Assembly: GCF_022815605.1 (NCBI RefSeq)
Contig: NZ_JALGRP010000002.1
Coordinates: forward strand, 429,897 to 493,896
Length of the DNA: 64,000 nt
Direction of reading: 5' to 3'
Source of the DNA: Microbacterium sp. VKM Ac-2923
Lineage (GTDB): Bacteria > Actinomycetota > Actinomycetes > Actinomycetales > Microbacteriaceae
Shown here: positions 38,020 through 48,409 of the stretch, one piece after another
Numbering within the stretch: position 1 is the first letter of the stretch
Layout: each line of letters opens with the position of its first letter
Program-made: the position numbers and the translations under genes
The notes under the pieces: model-generated
Seen by the model: only the letters and a program-made list of their open reading frames with translations
Databases searched by the model: none
Told to the model about the DNA's origin: nothing

Positions 38020-39072
38020 ATGACTGCCGAAATTCCATCTGCGCCCGCGCAGAGAGTCGCGTGGATCGATGTTGCGCGCGGCATCGCGATCACGCTCGTG
38101 GTGTTCCACCACTCCATCCAGTTCCTCGATGCCACCGGCTGGCAGGTCGGCCCGCTGATCGAGGTGACCGCCGCGCTGTCGACGTTCCGGATGCCACTGT
38201 TCTTCCTCGTGTCCGGTCTGCTCGCATCGTCTGCGATCGCGCGGCTGCGCTTCACCTCCCTGTTCTGGAAGCGCCTGGCGCTGCTCGTCTACCTGTACGC
38301 GTTGTGGTGCGTCATCTGGTGGGCCTGGTTCCTGGTGGTCCCGCGTCCGTTCGACCCGCAGACTTCGCCGGTCGGCGACCTGGCGACGGCGCTTTACCTG
38401 CCGTGGTCGGGCCTGTGGTTCCTGTACGCCCTCATCCTGTACACCGTGGCGGCATGGCTGCTGCGCCGCCTCCCCCGCCCCGCGCAACTCGGCATCGCGT
38501 TCGCGGTGGCGTGTCTGTTCGCCACCGGCATCGTCACGATCAGTTCCTCGTACACGTGGCGGTCTGTCGGAACGTACTTCGCCCTCTTCATGACCGGGGT
38601 GGTCTGCCGGAAGCTCGTCGAGGACTACGCGCGTCGCGTCACCGTGTGGTGGCTGTTGGGAACGGGAGCGGTTCTGGCCGCGGGGACCATCGTGCTCCCC
38701 TCCCTGCCGCTGCAGGGTGTCGTCCGGGTCGCATTGTGCGTCGTCGGTGCGGCATTCGGCGTCTCCATCGCGGTCATGCTGTCGCGTTCCGCAGGGGCCC
38801 GACGAGCGATCGGGGCGCTCGGCTCACGCACCCTGCCGATCTACGTGCTCAACTCGCTGCTGCTCGCGCTCGCGGTCGCTCTCCTGCCCGTCGAGCTGGT
38901 CCCGGGGTGGCTCGCCGCCGTGCTCCTGACGGCCCTCGTCGTCACGACGGCGTTGATCATCCGCCGCGCGGTCGGATCCGTTTCGGGCATCTTCACCCTC
39001 CCCTCCCCAATTCACCGCTTCGCCCAGCGACGCCTCGAAGCCGATCGCCTCGGAGCCGGACGTGGTCGCTGA
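38020..39072 (+). CDS. Acyltransferase family 3 membrane protein
   Basis: This 350-residue integral membrane enzyme likely O-acylates a cell-surface sugar or envelope component. Ten or so helices; the N-terminal WIDVARGIAITLVVFHHS is the family signature with the conserved histidine, and FLVSGLLA follows in helix 2. Start choice: CTGAGGA lies 6 nt before the ATG at 38020; an ATG at 38014 is within it. Its end overlaps the next gene by 11 bp, so the pair is coupled. Confidence 0.8.
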   Translation: MTAEIPSAPAQRVAWIDVARGIAITLVVFHHSIQFLDATGWQVGPLIEVTAALSTFRMPLFFLVSGLLASSAIARLRFTSLFWKRLALLVYLYALWCVIWWAWFLVVPRPFDPQTSPVGDLATALYLPWSGLWFLYALILYTVAAWLLRRLPRPAQLGIAFAVACLFATGIVTISSSYTWRSVGTYFALFMTGVVCRKLVEDYARRVTVWWLLGTGAVLAAGTIVLPSLPLQGVVRVALCVVGAAFGVSIAVMLSRSAGARRAIGALGSRTLPIYVLNSLLLALAVALLPVELVPGWLAAVLLTALVVTTALIIRRAVGSVSGIFTLPSPIHRFAQRRLEADRLGAGRGR

Positions 39073-39628
39073 CATCCTGACCAGACCGACAACGCGCCGT
39101 CGGCGTGGGCGCCTGGTCGTCGCACTGGTGGGCGTCGCCGTCGCGGCCCTCGTCGCGGCGATCACCGTCTCGGCCTACGTCTTTCCCGCCACCGCCGCGC
39201 TCCCCGCTCGTGCCGACGTCATCTACGTGATCGGCCCGCCGACAGAGGGTCGGATCGCGCTGGCCGAGCAGCTGAGGAGTGACGGCGTCGCCGACGAGAT
39301 CCTCATCTCGGTTCCCTCGGAGGGGGAGCAATCGGCGGCGAAACTGAGCGCCTGCCAGGAAGCGTGGGTGACCTGCGGGCATCCGGAACCGTTCACGACC
39401 GCGGGAGAGATGGCACTGCTCAACTCGCTCTACGGGGCCGACGCGCGGGCGGTCGTCATCACGTTCACTCCCCACGTGAGCCGGACGCGCTTCATCGCGT
39501 GGCAGTGCGCCGCCGCGGAGGTGACCGTGATCGATGTGCCGACCTCCATCGCTTTCGGTCAGTGGGTCTACCAGTTCGCGTATCAGACGGGCGGGTTCGC
39601 CAAGGCGCTCGCGTTCCCCTGCTCCTGA
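39062..39628 (+). CDS. YdcF/SanA-like (DUF218) membrane-anchored protein
   Basis: A 188-residue protein with an N-terminal membrane anchor (LVVALVGVAVAALVAAITVSAYVF) and an extracytoplasmic DUF218-like domain: ADVIYVIGPPTEGRIALAEQL, a middle with two cysteines, and VVITFTPHVSRTRFIA, the YdcF-type arginine motif. Such proteins affect envelope properties. The GTG start overlaps the acyltransferase gene by 11 bp. Followed 16 bp later by the convergent hutI gene. Confidence 0.7.
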   Translation: MVADILTRPTTRRRRGRLVVALVGVAVAALVAAITVSAYVFPATAALPARADVIYVIGPPTEGRIALAEQLRSDGVADEILISVPSEGEQSAAKLSACQEAWVTCGHPEPFTTAGEMALLNSLYGADARAVVITFTPHVSRTRFIAWQCAAAEVTVIDVPTSIAFGQWVYQFAYQTGGFAKALAFPCS

Positions 39629-39644
39629 GGCACTCCCGCGCGAG

Positions 39645-40832
39645 TCACCCCTCCTCGCCGTCCTTCCACACCCGGCTCACCAACGGAACGCCGGGGCGAT
39701 AGGCCAGGTGCACGCGCGAGGGCGCGTCGAGCAGCACGAGATCCGCCCGAGCTCCGGGTGCGATCACGCCGACGTCGGTGCGGCGCAGCGCCCGCGCGCC
39801 CCCGGCGGTGGCCGCCCACACGGCTTCGGCCGGGGTCATCCGCATCTCGCGCACGGCGAGCGCGACCATCAACGGCATCGAGGTGGTGAAACTCGAGCCG
39901 GGATTGCAGTCGCTGGCGAGCGCGACGGTGACGCCCGCATCGATCAGCCGACGCGCGTCGGGATACGGCTGGCGCGTCGAGAACTCCACGCCCGGCAGCA
40001 GCGTCGCGACGGTGCGCGATCCGGCGAGCGCGAACACGTCGTCGTCGGACAGGAACGTGCAGTGATCGACGGCGGCCGCGTCCAGCTCGACCGCGAGCCG
40101 CACCCCGTCGCCGTACCCGAGCTGGTTGCCGTGCACCCGTATGCCGAGACCCGCCGCCCGGCCCGCCTCGAGCACCCGCCGGCTCTGGTGTGCGGTGAAG
40201 GCCCCCTCGTCGCAGAACACGTCGACCCACCGTGCGTGCGGGGCGACCGCGTCCAGCATGTCGCCCACCACGAGGTCGACGTAGGCCTCGGCGCGGTCGG
40301 CGAATTCGGGGGCGACCACGTGCGCCCCGAGGAAGGTCACCTCGTCAGTCACCTCCGCGGCGAGCCGGGCCAGACGCGCCTCCGTTTCCACGTCGAGGCC
40401 GTACCCGGTCTTCACCTCGAGCGTCGTCGTCCCCTGGGCGCGGCACTCCGCGACGAGCGCGTGCAGTCGTCGGCGGAGGTCGTCGTCGGTCGCCGCCCGC
40501 GTCGCGGCGACCGTCGTGCGGATGCCCCCCGCCGCGTACCGCTCCCCGGCCATGCGCGCCGCGAACTCCTCGGCGCGGTCGCCGCCGAAGACGAGGTGCG
40601 TGTGGCTGTCGACGAACCCGGGGATGACGGCCCCACCCGCCGCGTCGACGACGGTGACGCCTGTCAGGTCGTCGGATGCCATGGCATCCGGGATCTGCGT
40701 CCGGGGCCCCGCCCACGCGACGCGCCCCTCGCGCACCAGCACGGCGGCATCGAGGATCGTGCCGCAGGGGTCGGCGTCGAGGCGGGCGTTGGTGGTCAGT
40801 TCGCCGATGTTCGACAGCAGGAACGTGCTCAC
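39645..40832 (-). CDS. hutI: Imidazolonepropionase
   Basis: The 395-residue enzyme hydrolyses imidazolone-5-propionate to N-formimino-glutamate, the third step of histidine use. [19 protein letters not shown] carries the metal-binding [47 protein letters not shown] and [17 protein letters not shown] follow in family order. The GTG start overlaps the hutU stop by 4 bp. Last gene of hutHUI. Confidence 0.95.
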   Translation of the reverse strand: MSTFLLSNIGELTTNARLDADPCGTILDAAVLVREGRVAWAGPRTQIPDAMASDDLTGVTVVDAAGGAVIPGFVDSHTHLVFGGDRAEEFAARMAGERYAAGGIRTTVAATRAATDDDLRRRLHALVAECRAQGTTTLEVKTGYGLDVETEARLARLAAEVTDEVTFLGAHVVAPEFADRAEAYVDLVVGDMLDAVAPHARWVDVFCDEGAFTAHQSRRVLEAGRAAGLGIRVHGNQLGYGDGVRLAVELDAAAVDHCTFLSDDDVFALAGSRTVATLLPGVEFSTRQPYPDARRLIDAGVTVALASDCNPGSSFTTSMPLMVALAVREMRMTPAEAVWAATAGGARALRRTDVGVIAPGARADLVLLDAPSRVHLAYRPGVPLVSRVWKDGEEG

Positions 40833-42562
40833 GGCATCGGCACCTTGAGCCCTCGCTCGGCGGCGACCTCGCGAGCGCGGTCGTAGCCGGCATCCACGTG
40901 CCGCATCACGCCGGTCCCGGGGTCGTTCACCAGCACGCGCGCCAGCTTCTCGGCCGCGAGCGGGGTGCCGTCGGCGACGCACACCTGACCGGCGTGGATG
41001 CTGCGACCGATGCCGACGCCCCCGCCGTGGTGGATCGACACCCACGCCGCCCCGCTGGCGGTGTTGAGCAGTGCGTTGAGCAGGGGCCAGTCGGCGATGG
41101 CATCCGACCCATCGGCCATGGACTCGGTCTCGCGATAGGGCGAGGCGACGGAGCCGGCGTCGAGGTGATCGCGACCGATGACGATGGGCCCCGCCAGCTC
41201 ACCGGACGCGACCATCTCGTTGAACTTCAGTCCGGCGAGGTGACGCTCCTGATAACCCAGCCAGCAGATGCGCGCGGGGAGTCCCTCGAAATGCACCTGC
41301 GCGCTCGCCTTGTCGAGCCAGCGGTGCAAGGCAGTGTCGTGCGGGAAGAGCTCGGCCACGGCGCGATCGGTCTTGGCGATGTCGTCCAGGTCGCCCGACA
41401 GCGCCACCCATCGGAACGGTCCCTTGCCCTCGGCGAAAAGCGGACGGATGTACGCCGGCACGAACCCCGGGAACGCGAACGCGCGGTCGTAACCGCCGAG
41501 CTCCGCCTCGCGGCGGATCGAGTTGCCGTAGTCGAACACCGCCGCCCCGGCATCCTGGAATCCCACCATCGCCCGCACGTGCGCGGCCATGCTTTCGCGC
41601 GAGCGGCGGGTGAAATCCTCCGGGTCGCGCGCGGCCTCGGCCTGCCAGGCGTCGACGGACACTCCGGCGGGCAGGTACGACAGGGGGTCGTGGGCGCTCG
41701 TCTGGTCGGTGACGATGTCGATCCGGATGCCGCGGGCGAGCAGCTCGGGAAAGACCTCGGCCGCGTTGCCCGCGACGCCGACCGACAGCGCCTCGCCCGC
41801 CTCGCGCGCGGCGCTCACCCGCTCGATCGCCGCATCGAGGTCGTCGGCCACCTCGTCCAGGTAGCCGTGGGCGACGCGGCGATCCAGGCGCGTGCGATCG
41901 ACGTCGACGATGAGCACGGCGCCACCGTTCATCGTCACCGCGAGGGGCTGCGCGCCTCCCATTCCGCCGCACCCGGCGGTGAGGGTGAGGGTTCCTTTCA
42001 GCGAGTCGTGTCCGAGCGAGGCGGCGACGGCGGCGAAGGTCTCGTAGGTGCCCTGCAGGATGCCCTGCGTGCCGATGTAGATCCACGATCCGGCCGTCAT
42101 CTGCCCGTACATCGTGAGTCCGAGGTGCTCGAGCCGGCGGAACTCCGGCCACGTGGCCCAGTCGCCCACGAGGTTCGAGTTGGCGATGAGCACGCGCGGC
42201 GCCCACTCGTGCGTGCGGAAGACGCCGACGGGTTTGCCCGACTGTACGAGCAGGGTCTCGTCGGGTTCGAGCTCGTCGAGGGTGCGCACGATCGCCTCGT
42301 ACGCCGCCCACGAGCGCGCGGCCTTACCGGTGCCGCCATAAACGACGAGGTCGTCGGGACGCTCGGCGACCTCGGGGTCGAGGTTGTTCATGAGCATGCG
42401 CTTCGCGGCCTCGGCGCCCCAGCTCTTGGCGGTGCGGACGTTGCCGCGGGCGGCGCGGACGACGTGGGCCGACGGTGAGGCCGGAGCGGATGCCGTGGGG
42501 GCGGGCGCGACCTCGGGGGTGGCGTTCGGTTCGCCGGAAGGTCGTGTCGTCGTGTCGGTCAT
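40829..42562 (-). CDS. hutU: Urocanate hydratase
   Basis: A 577-residue NAD-dependent enzyme converting urocanate to imidazolone-propionate. It has [34 protein letters not shown] (NAD region), the [12 protein letters not shown] and the late [16 protein letters not shown] motif. It is about 20 residues longer than usual because of an Ala/Pro-rich N-terminal lead before VVRAARGN. The ATG overlaps hutH's stop by 4 bp (ATGA) and its stop overlaps hutI. Confidence 0.95.
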   Translation of the reverse strand: MTDTTTRPSGEPNATPEVAPAPTASAPASPSAHVVRAARGNVRTAKSWGAEAAKRMLMNNLDPEVAERPDDLVVYGGTGKAARSWAAYEAIVRTLDELEPDETLLVQSGKPVGVFRTHEWAPRVLIANSNLVGDWATWPEFRRLEHLGLTMYGQMTAGSWIYIGTQGILQGTYETFAAVAASLGHDSLKGTLTLTAGCGGMGGAQPLAVTMNGGAVLIVDVDRTRLDRRVAHGYLDEVADDLDAAIERVSAAREAGEALSVGVAGNAAEVFPELLARGIRIDIVTDQTSAHDPLSYLPAGVSVDAWQAEAARDPEDFTRRSRESMAAHVRAMVGFQDAGAAVFDYGNSIRREAELGGYDRAFAFPGFVPAYIRPLFAEGKGPFRWVALSGDLDDIAKTDRAVAELFPHDTALHRWLDKASAQVHFEGLPARICWLGYQERHLAGLKFNEMVASGELAGPIVIGRDHLDAGSVASPYRETESMADGSDAIADWPLLNALLNTASGAAWVSIHHGGGVGIGRSIHAGQVCVADGTPLAAEKLARVLVNDPGTGVMRHVDAGYDRAREVAAERGLKVPMP

Positions 42563-44103
42563 GCGTGATCTCCTTCGATCCGGGTGAGAGCGGCCGCAGC
42601 GACCGCTCCAGAGGCGACGAGGTCGGTGACGGCCTCGATCTCGGGCGAGACGAATCGGTCGGGGCCGGGGCCCGCGACGCGCGTGCGCACGAGGTCGCGC
42701 ACGGCACCGGTGGCCGCCGCGGGACCGAGTGGGGCGCGCAGGTCGAGGGCACGGCATCCGGTCATCACCTCGATCGCGAGCACGCGCGCGAGTCCGTCGA
42801 GGGCGCGGCGGAGCTTGCGCGCCCCCGCCCAGCCCATCGACACGTGGTCCTCCTGCATGGCGCTCGAGGGGATCGAATCCACCGACGCGGGCACCGCCAG
42901 ACGCTTGAGCTCCGACACGATCCCCGCCGCGGCGTACTGCGCGATCATGAGGCCCGAGTCCACCCCCACCTCGTCGGCGAGGAAGGGCGGCAGTCCGTTG
43001 CTGCGCGCCACGTCCAGCGCGCGGTCGGTGCGTCGCTCCGACATGGATGCCACATCGGCCACCGCGATCGCGAGGAAGTCGAGCACGTAGGCCACCGGCG
43101 CGCCGTGGAAGTTCCCGTTTGACTCGACGCGTCCGTCGAGGGTCACGACGGGGTTGTCGATCGCGGATGCCAGCTCACGCTCGGCGACGACGGCCGCGTA
43201 CGCCAGGGTGTCGCGCGCGGCGCCGTGCACCTGGGGGGCACAGCGCAGCGAGTAGGCGTCCTGGACACGCGTGCACCCGGGTCCGCGGTGGCTCGCCATG
43301 ATCGGGGAGCCCTCGAGCAACGCGCGGAGGTTCGCGGCGGATTCGGCCTGACCGAGCTGCGGCCGCAACGCCATGAGATCGGCCGCGAACACGGCATCCG
43401 TCCCCAGCTGCGACTCGATCGACAGGGCCGCCGCGACGTCGGCGGTGAGCAGCAGGGTCTCGAGGTCGTGCACGGCGAGCAGCAGCATGCCGAGCATGCC
43501 GTCGGTGCCGTTGATGAGGGCGAGCCCCTCCTTCTCGCGCAGGGCGACGGGGGCGATGCCGGCGGCGGCGAGGGCGTCGGCTGTGGGGAGCGCCTGGCCT
43601 GAGGCATCCCGGACCTCCCCTTCGCCCATGACGGCGAGCGCCACGTGCGAGAGCGGCGCGAGATCGCCCGAGCAGCCCAGCGAGCCGTACTCGCGGACGA
43701 TCGGGGTGATTCCGGCGTTCAGCAGCGCCGCGTACGTCTCGACCACGACGGGGCGCACGCCCGTGCGACCGGTGGCGAGCGTCTGCAGGCGCAGCAGCAT
43801 GAGCGCGCGCACCACCTCGCGCTCGACCTCGCCGCCCGTGCCGGCGGCGTGGGAGCGGATCAGGCTCGCCTGCAGCTGCGCGCGGCGGTCCTCGGCGATG
43901 AACGTGGTCGCGAGGGCGCCGAATCCCGTGGAGATGCCGTAGTGCGGCTCCGGGTCGTCGGCCAGACCCTCGATGAGGGCGCGGGTGTCGGCGACACGCT
44001 CGAGCGCGTCGGCGTCGACCACCACGCGAAAGCCGTCGCGCGCGACATCGACCACCTCGCGGGGAGTGAGAGGGCTGGCTCCGACGGTGACGCTGGCGTT
44101 CAT
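42559..44103 (-). CDS. hutH: Histidine ammonia-lyase
   Basis: This 514-residue enzyme removes ammonia from histidine to give urocanate. The MIO cofactor segment is [14 protein letters not shown] with Cys144-Ser145-Gly146 instead of the usual Ala-Ser-Gly; the serine and glycine needed for cyclisation are kept. Also seen: [43 protein letters not shown] and [11 protein letters not shown] at 44103, first gene of the hutHUI operon, divergent from the IclR regulator. Confidence 0.95.
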   Translation of the reverse strand: MNASVTVGASPLTPREVVDVARDGFRVVVDADALERVADTRALIEGLADDPEPHYGISTGFGALATTFIAEDRRAQLQASLIRSHAAGTGGEVEREVVRALMLLRLQTLATGRTGVRPVVVETYAALLNAGITPIVREYGSLGCSGDLAPLSHVALAVMGEGEVRDASGQALPTADALAAAGIAPVALREKEGLALINGTDGMLGMLLLAVHDLETLLLTADVAAALSIESQLGTDAVFAADLMALRPQLGQAESAANLRALLEGSPIMASHRGPGCTRVQDAYSLRCAPQVHGAARDTLAYAAVVAERELASAIDNPVVTLDGRVESNGNFHGAPVAYVLDFLAIAVADVASMSERRTDRALDVARSNGLPPFLADEVGVDSGLMIAQYAAAGIVSELKRLAVPASVDSIPSSAMQEDHVSMGWAGARKLRRALDGLARVLAIEVMTGCRALDLRAPLGPAAATGAVRDLVRTRVAGPGPDRFVSPEIEAVTDLVASGAVAAAALTRIEGDHA

Positions 44104-44164
44104 ACGGCGATTCCACCGCGATCGCTGGCCCGCGGCGAGGGGGTTCTGGCATCCTGTGTCTGTC

Positions 44165-44938
44165 ATGCCAGACATTCCCCGCCCCCAGGTTCCCGCCGCA
44201 GACCAGACGCTGCGGATCCTCTCCCTGCTCGCGCGCCAACCGGGCCCGGTCGCCGCGCATACGATCGCGACGAGCCTTCGCATCCCCCGCTCGAGCACCT
44301 ACCATCTGCTCGCCACCCTCGAGGAGCACGGCTACGTGGTGCACCTGCCCGGTGACCGGCGGTGGGGTCTCGGCACTGCAGCGTTCGAGCTCGGCGGCGG
44401 GTACGCCCGGCAGCAGCCCCTGGCCCGCTTGGGTCGGCCCCTGCTGGCGGCGCTGTCCGACCGCGTCGGGGAGTCGGCGCACCTCGCCGTGCTCGCGGGT
44501 CGCGACGTGCTGTACATCGTCGAGGAGCGTGCCCCGCGCCGTCCCGCGCTCGTGACCGACGTCGGCGTGCGCCTGCCCGCCCATCTCACCGCGACGGGGC
44601 GGGCGATGCTCGCCGCCCTCCCCCGCGAGCAGGTACGCGCGTCGTTCCCGGATGCCACGGCCCTCACCGAGCGTCACGGTTCGGGCCCCGCCACGCCGCG
44701 GGCATTGCGGGAGCTGCTGCGCGAGGTGCGCGTCGCGGGCTTCGCGAGCGAAGACGGCGAGGTCACGCCGGGATTCCGCTCCGTCGCCGCCGCGGTACTC
44801 GACCACACCGGCTGGCCCGCGGCCGCGGTGGCGATCACGTGGCCCACGGACGGTCCGGAGAGGGATGCCGCCTTGCTCGCGGACGCCGCGTCCACCACCG
44901 CCGCCGAGCTCGCGCGTCGCATCGGCCGCCACCCCTGA
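44165..44938 (+). CDS. IclR-family transcriptional regulator, probably of hut genes
   Basis: A 257-residue regulator: winged HTH at the N-terminus (LRILSLLARQPGPVAAHTIATSLRIPRSSTYHLLATLEEHGYV) and a C-terminal IclR effector domain (SDRVGESAHLAVLAGRDVLYIVEERA, LTATGRAMLAALP, ASEDGEVTPGFRSVAAAV). It is divergent from hutH with 61 bp between, where it would bind, probably responding to urocanate or another intermediate. Control of hut by IclR is inferred from position only. Confidence 0.85.
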   Translation: MPDIPRPQVPAADQTLRILSLLARQPGPVAAHTIATSLRIPRSSTYHLLATLEEHGYVVHLPGDRRWGLGTAAFELGGGYARQQPLARLGRPLLAALSDRVGESAHLAVLAGRDVLYIVEERAPRRPALVTDVGVRLPAHLTATGRAMLAALPREQVRASFPDATALTERHGSGPATPRALRELLREVRVAGFASEDGEVTPGFRSVAAAVLDHTGWPAAAVAITWPTDGPERDAALLADAASTTAAELARRIGRHP

Positions 44939-45048
44939 CCCGCTTGTCCGCCGGTTCGCCCTGGCGCCGCGTCGGCATTCCGCCCCGCCGGTTTGGGGCG
45001 AATTCCGGTTTCGGGGCCCATGCCGGTTTCGGGGCGCCTGCCGGTTCT

Positions 45049-45623
45049 GGGGCGCGTAATGTGCACCGGGGCGATCGCCGACCGCCCCACTGCACATTTC
45101 ACGCCCCCATGCTGTTCAACACGGCCCGGCACCACGCCGCGGCATCGACGCGTCGGCCGGTTCGGGGCGGATTCCGCCCGTCATGCGGGGTGCCACGCCG
45201 GCTGTGGGGGTGCCTCGCCGGTTCGGGGCGAATTCCGCCGTTCGGGGCGCGACCTCCCCGCCCCAACCGGCCGATCCCGCCCCAACCCGGAGAATGCACG
45301 CGGTCACCCCCTCCGGGGCACGAAATGTGCACCGGGGCGAACGCCGACCGCCCCGATGCACATTCTCCGCCCCCATGCTGCTCACCACGGCCCCGCACCG
45401 CGCCATGCTGCATTCACGCGCCGGCCGGTTCGGGGCGGATTCCACCCGTTGCGAGGGGGTGCCTCGTCGGTTCGGGGCGGATTCCGCCGTCCGGGGCGCG
45501 ACCTCCCCGCCCCAACCGGCCGATCCCGCCCCAAAACCAGAGAATGCACGCCGCCACCCCCTCCGGGGCACGAAATGTGCACCGGGGCGAGCACCGACCG
45601 CCCCACTGCACATTCCACGCCCC
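45049..45623. repeat. Composite ~250-bp tandem repeat with two kinds of nested palindromes
   Basis: Three palindromes of the form GGGGC(A/G)CG...GTGCACCGGGGCG / CGCCCC..TGCACATT...CGCCCC lie at 45049-45107, 45315-45374 and 45565-45623. Between them are two palindromes running GGTTCGGGGCG to CGCCCCAACC (45219-45290, 45469-45538). The pattern repeats every 250 bp. It fills the 827-bp gap between the convergent iclR-like and lacI-like genes; no gene is seen inside. The 44939-45048 and 45624-45765 ends hold decayed fragments and a CCCCACAGC-rich stretch. Confidence 0.85.
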
Positions 45624-45765
45624 AATGCTGACCCCCACAGCGACGCCTCAGCCGCTGACCCCCACGGCTGAGCCCCACAAGCCACGCCCCCACGGCTGAG
45701 CCGCACAGCCACGCCCCACAGCCAGCCCCCACAGCGACGCCCCAGTGCAACGCCCCACCCGCGGC

Positions 45766-46761
45766 TCAGCGCACGACGAGCCGCGGCTCCACCAGCACGT
45801 GCGCCGCACCCGCGGTCGCGGCACGTGGCGCGACGACCGTCCCGTCGCCCATGAGCAGATCGAGGGCCCCGGATGCCACCCGCTCGGGCAGTTGCTCCAC
45901 GCTCGAGAGCCCGAGGGCTTCGGCGGCGGGGGTGTTGTCGAAGCCGACGACCGTGATGTCGGGGCGGCCGGCGAACGACGTCGCGAGGTGCGCCCCGACG
46001 GCCAGGGAATCGCTCGCGCACACGATGCCGGTGACACCCGGATCCGCCACGAGACCGGCCGCGACCACCTCGCGCGCGGCCGAGACGTTCTCTTCGACGA
46101 CCCACCGGGGTCCGTCGCCGGCGGTCTCGCGCCAGCCGCGCTCGCGCTCGTCGCCGGTGCCCGACCCCGCGGGCCACCCGAGGAAGGCCACCCGTCCGCC
46201 GCCGCGCGCGCTCGCGTGCTCCGTCGCGGCTCGTGTTCCCGCCGCTCCGTCGACGTCGACCCACAGATGCGCCGGTGCTTCGACGTCGTCCTCTCCCCAT
46301 GGCCGGCCGAACGACACGAACGGCAGGCCGCGTGCCGTCAGCCACCCGGTGCGGGGGTCGCCGTGGAACGTGCCGGTGACGACCACGGCATCCACTTCTC
46401 CGCCCTCCAGCAGATCGCCGAGGCGGGCGATCTCCTCTTCGGGCGTGCGCGCGGCGTACAGCAGCACGCGCATGTCGCGCTCTCCCGCGCGTTCCGTGAG
46501 GGCGTGCACGAACCGGTCGAGGACCACGCCCGAAATGCCGCCCGCATACGGATCGAGATGGATGCCGATGGTGGAGCTCCGACGCATCCGCAACCGGCGC
46601 GCGGCGGCGTGCGGGCGGTAGCCGAGTTCGGCGATCGCCGCCTCCACCCGCTGCCGTGTGGCTTCGCGGACGATGCCGGGAGAGTTCACCACGTTCGACA
46701 CGGTCTGCCGCGAGACGCCGGCGGCTCGGGCGACGTCGTCGACGGTGGGCGCCTTCGCCAT
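45766..46761 (-). CDS. LacI-family transcriptional regulator
   Basis: A 331-residue repressor: N-terminal HTH TVDDVARAAGVSRQTVSNVVN with the hinge helix region RPHAAARRLRMRRSSTIGI, and a periplasmic-binding-protein-like sugar domain ending in VGFDNTPAAEALGLSSVEQLPE. GGGAGG lies upstream of the ATG. It is divergent from the carbohydrate importer operon, whose promoter carries a perfect palindromic operator, so it most likely represses that operon until a sugar ligand binds. Confidence 0.9.
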   Translation of the reverse strand: MAKAPTVDDVARAAGVSRQTVSNVVNSPGIVREATRQRVEAAIAELGYRPHAAARRLRMRRSSTIGIHLDPYAGGISGVVLDRFVHALTERAGERDMRVLLYAARTPEEEIARLGDLLEGGEVDAVVVTGTFHGDPRTGWLTARGLPFVSFGRPWGEDDVEAPAHLWVDVDGAAGTRAATEHASARGGGRVAFLGWPAGSGTGDERERGWRETAGDGPRWVVEENVSAAREVVAAGLVADPGVTGIVCASDSLAVGAHLATSFAGRPDITVVGFDNTPAAEALGLSSVEQLPERVASGALDLLMGDGTVVAPRAATAGAAHVLVEPRLVVR

Positions 46762-46777
46762 GTCATCCCTCCCCCGT

Positions 46778-46975
46778 GTCGGTCGGCGCAAGCCGCTCTC
46801 GGTCGGCGACCCGCTTTCGGTCGCGCAAGCCGCCCTCGGTCGGCGAGCCGGTGTCGGCCGGCCCGAGCCGCTGTCGATCCCCGCCGGCCGATCTCCGTCG
46901 GTGCCAGTCGGTGTCGACCGCCACGATCCGGTGCCGGCCCGCGGAAGCCGCCGTCCGATGTCGCGTCCGCAGACC
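46778..46975. repeat. Degenerate 18-20-bp tandem repeats before the LacI gene
   Basis: About ten imperfect units built on TCGGTCGGCGAGCCG-like sequence run without spacers. They lie upstream of the LacI-family gene and 65 bp before the importer promoter. No frame or hairpin function is evident. Confidence 0.6.
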
Positions 46976-47040
46976 GATGACGACCACAGCAGACCCCGGA
47001 GGTACGCCCAGACCGACAGCCTAGGCCGAGCGGCAACCTC

Positions 47041-47097
47041 TTGACATCTGCCGCGACGGGTTCGTACCGTGGAACAACCGTCATTTGAACGTTCAAA
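47041..47097 (+). promoter_or_regulatory. Sigma-70-type promoter with LacI-type operator for the importer operon
   Basis: TTGACA (47041-47046), 18 nt, TACCGT (47065-47070), then the perfect 14-bp palindrome TTTGAACGTTCAAA (47084-47097) about 14 nt after the -10, with a central CG as in LacI-family operators. A repressor there would block initiation. Confidence 0.8.
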
Positions 47098-47156
47098 CTG
47101 ACGGCCCTCCGACCACATGCGGAGGGGTCGCATGCCTCATCGAAGGAGAGAGACAC

Positions 47157-48407
47157 ATGACACGGCACACGCCCGCACCCCGCACACGCACGGCGCTCGC
47201 CGCCGGCGCGCTGCTGGCCACCGGAGCCCTCACGCTCACCGCCTGCGGCTCGGGCTTCAACGACACCCCCGGCGAGGGCCGGGCCTCCGGCAGCGGCAGC
47301 CTCAGCATCCTCATCGGCTCCTCGGGCGACGCCGAGACCGCCGCCGTCACCGACGCCGTCGCCGCGTGGAGCGAGCAGTCCGGCGTCGCGGCCGAGGTGC
47401 AGACCGCCAACGACCTGCCCCAGCAGCTCTCGCAGGGCTTCGCCGCGGGCTCCCCGCCCGACCTCTTCTACCTCGCGCCCGAGGCCCTCGCCGGCTACGC
47501 GGCGAACGGCTCGATCGCCGCCTACGGCGACGACCTCGCCAACAAGGACGACTTCTACCCCTCCCTGGTCGACAATTTCACCGTCGACGGCAGCTTCTCC
47601 TGCGCCCCCAAGGACTTCTCCACCCTCGCGCTCATCATCAACACCGATCTGTGGACCGCGGCCGGACTCACGGATGCCGACCTCCCCACGACGTGGGACC
47701 AGTTGGCATCCGTCGCCCAGCGCCTGACCGCCGACGGGCGCGTCGGGCTCGCCTTCGGCGCCGAGTACCAGCGCGTCGGCGCCTTCATGGCCCAGGCCGG
47801 CGGCGGGCTCGTCACCGACGGCGCGGCCACGGCCGACAGCGCCGAGAACGTCGAGGCCCTCACCTACGTAAAGTCGCACCTCAACGACGGCACCTTCGCC
47901 TTCGCCTCCGACGTGGGCGCCGGTTGGGGCGGCGAAGCCCTCGGCACGCAGAAGGCCGCCATGGTCATCGAGGGCAACTGGATCACAGGTGCGATGTCCG
48001 CCGACTACCCCGACGTGAACTACACGGTCGCCGAGCTCCCTGCCGGCCCCGGCGGCAAGGGCACGCTGCAGTTCACGAACTGCTGGGGCCTCGCCGCCGA
48101 CAGCGGCAACCAGGAGCAGGCCCGCGACCTGGTCGAGTACCTCACCGGCACCGACCAGCAGCTGGCGTTCTCGAAGGCGTTCGGACCGATGCCGTCGATC
48201 CAGTCCGCCGCTGACGCGTGGTCCAGCGCCAACCCCGACCTGACCGCGTTCCTCGCGGGCGCCGAGTACGCGCAGTTCCCGCCGAACATGGCCGGCGCCG
48301 CCGACGTCATCACCGACTTCAACGCGCAGCTCGAGTCACTGAAGACCGGCGACCCCCAGGCACTGCTGCAGACGGCGCAGTCCAACCTCGAGGCGATCGT
48401 CCCGTAA
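47157..48407 (+). CDS. Carbohydrate ABC transporter substrate-binding lipoprotein
   Basis: This 416-residue family-1 solute-binding protein captures a sugar or oligosaccharide outside the cell. Signal peptide ends with LTACGSG (lipobox cysteine near residue 30). Typical features are PPDLFYLAPEALAGYAANGSI, LPTTWDQLASVAQRL, and KAAMVIEGNWITGAM. GAAGGAG precedes the ATG. First gene of a five-part locus with two permeases and a glycosidase; no ATPase gene is included, so a shared MsmK-type ATPase is likely. Confidence 0.9.
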   Translation: MTRHTPAPRTRTALAAGALLATGALTLTACGSGFNDTPGEGRASGSGSLSILIGSSGDAETAAVTDAVAAWSEQSGVAAEVQTANDLPQQLSQGFAAGSPPDLFYLAPEALAGYAANGSIAAYGDDLANKDDFYPSLVDNFTVDGSFSCAPKDFSTLALIINTDLWTAAGLTDADLPTTWDQLASVAQRLTADGRVGLAFGAEYQRVGAFMAQAGGGLVTDGAATADSAENVEALTYVKSHLNDGTFAFASDVGAGWGGEALGTQKAAMVIEGNWITGAMSADYPDVNYTVAELPAGPGGKGTLQFTNCWGLAADSGNQEQARDLVEYLTGTDQQLAFSKAFGPMPSIQSAADAWSSANPDLTAFLAGAEYAQFPPNMAGAADVITDFNAQLESLKTGDPQALLQTAQSNLEAIVP

Positions 48408-48409
48408 TC

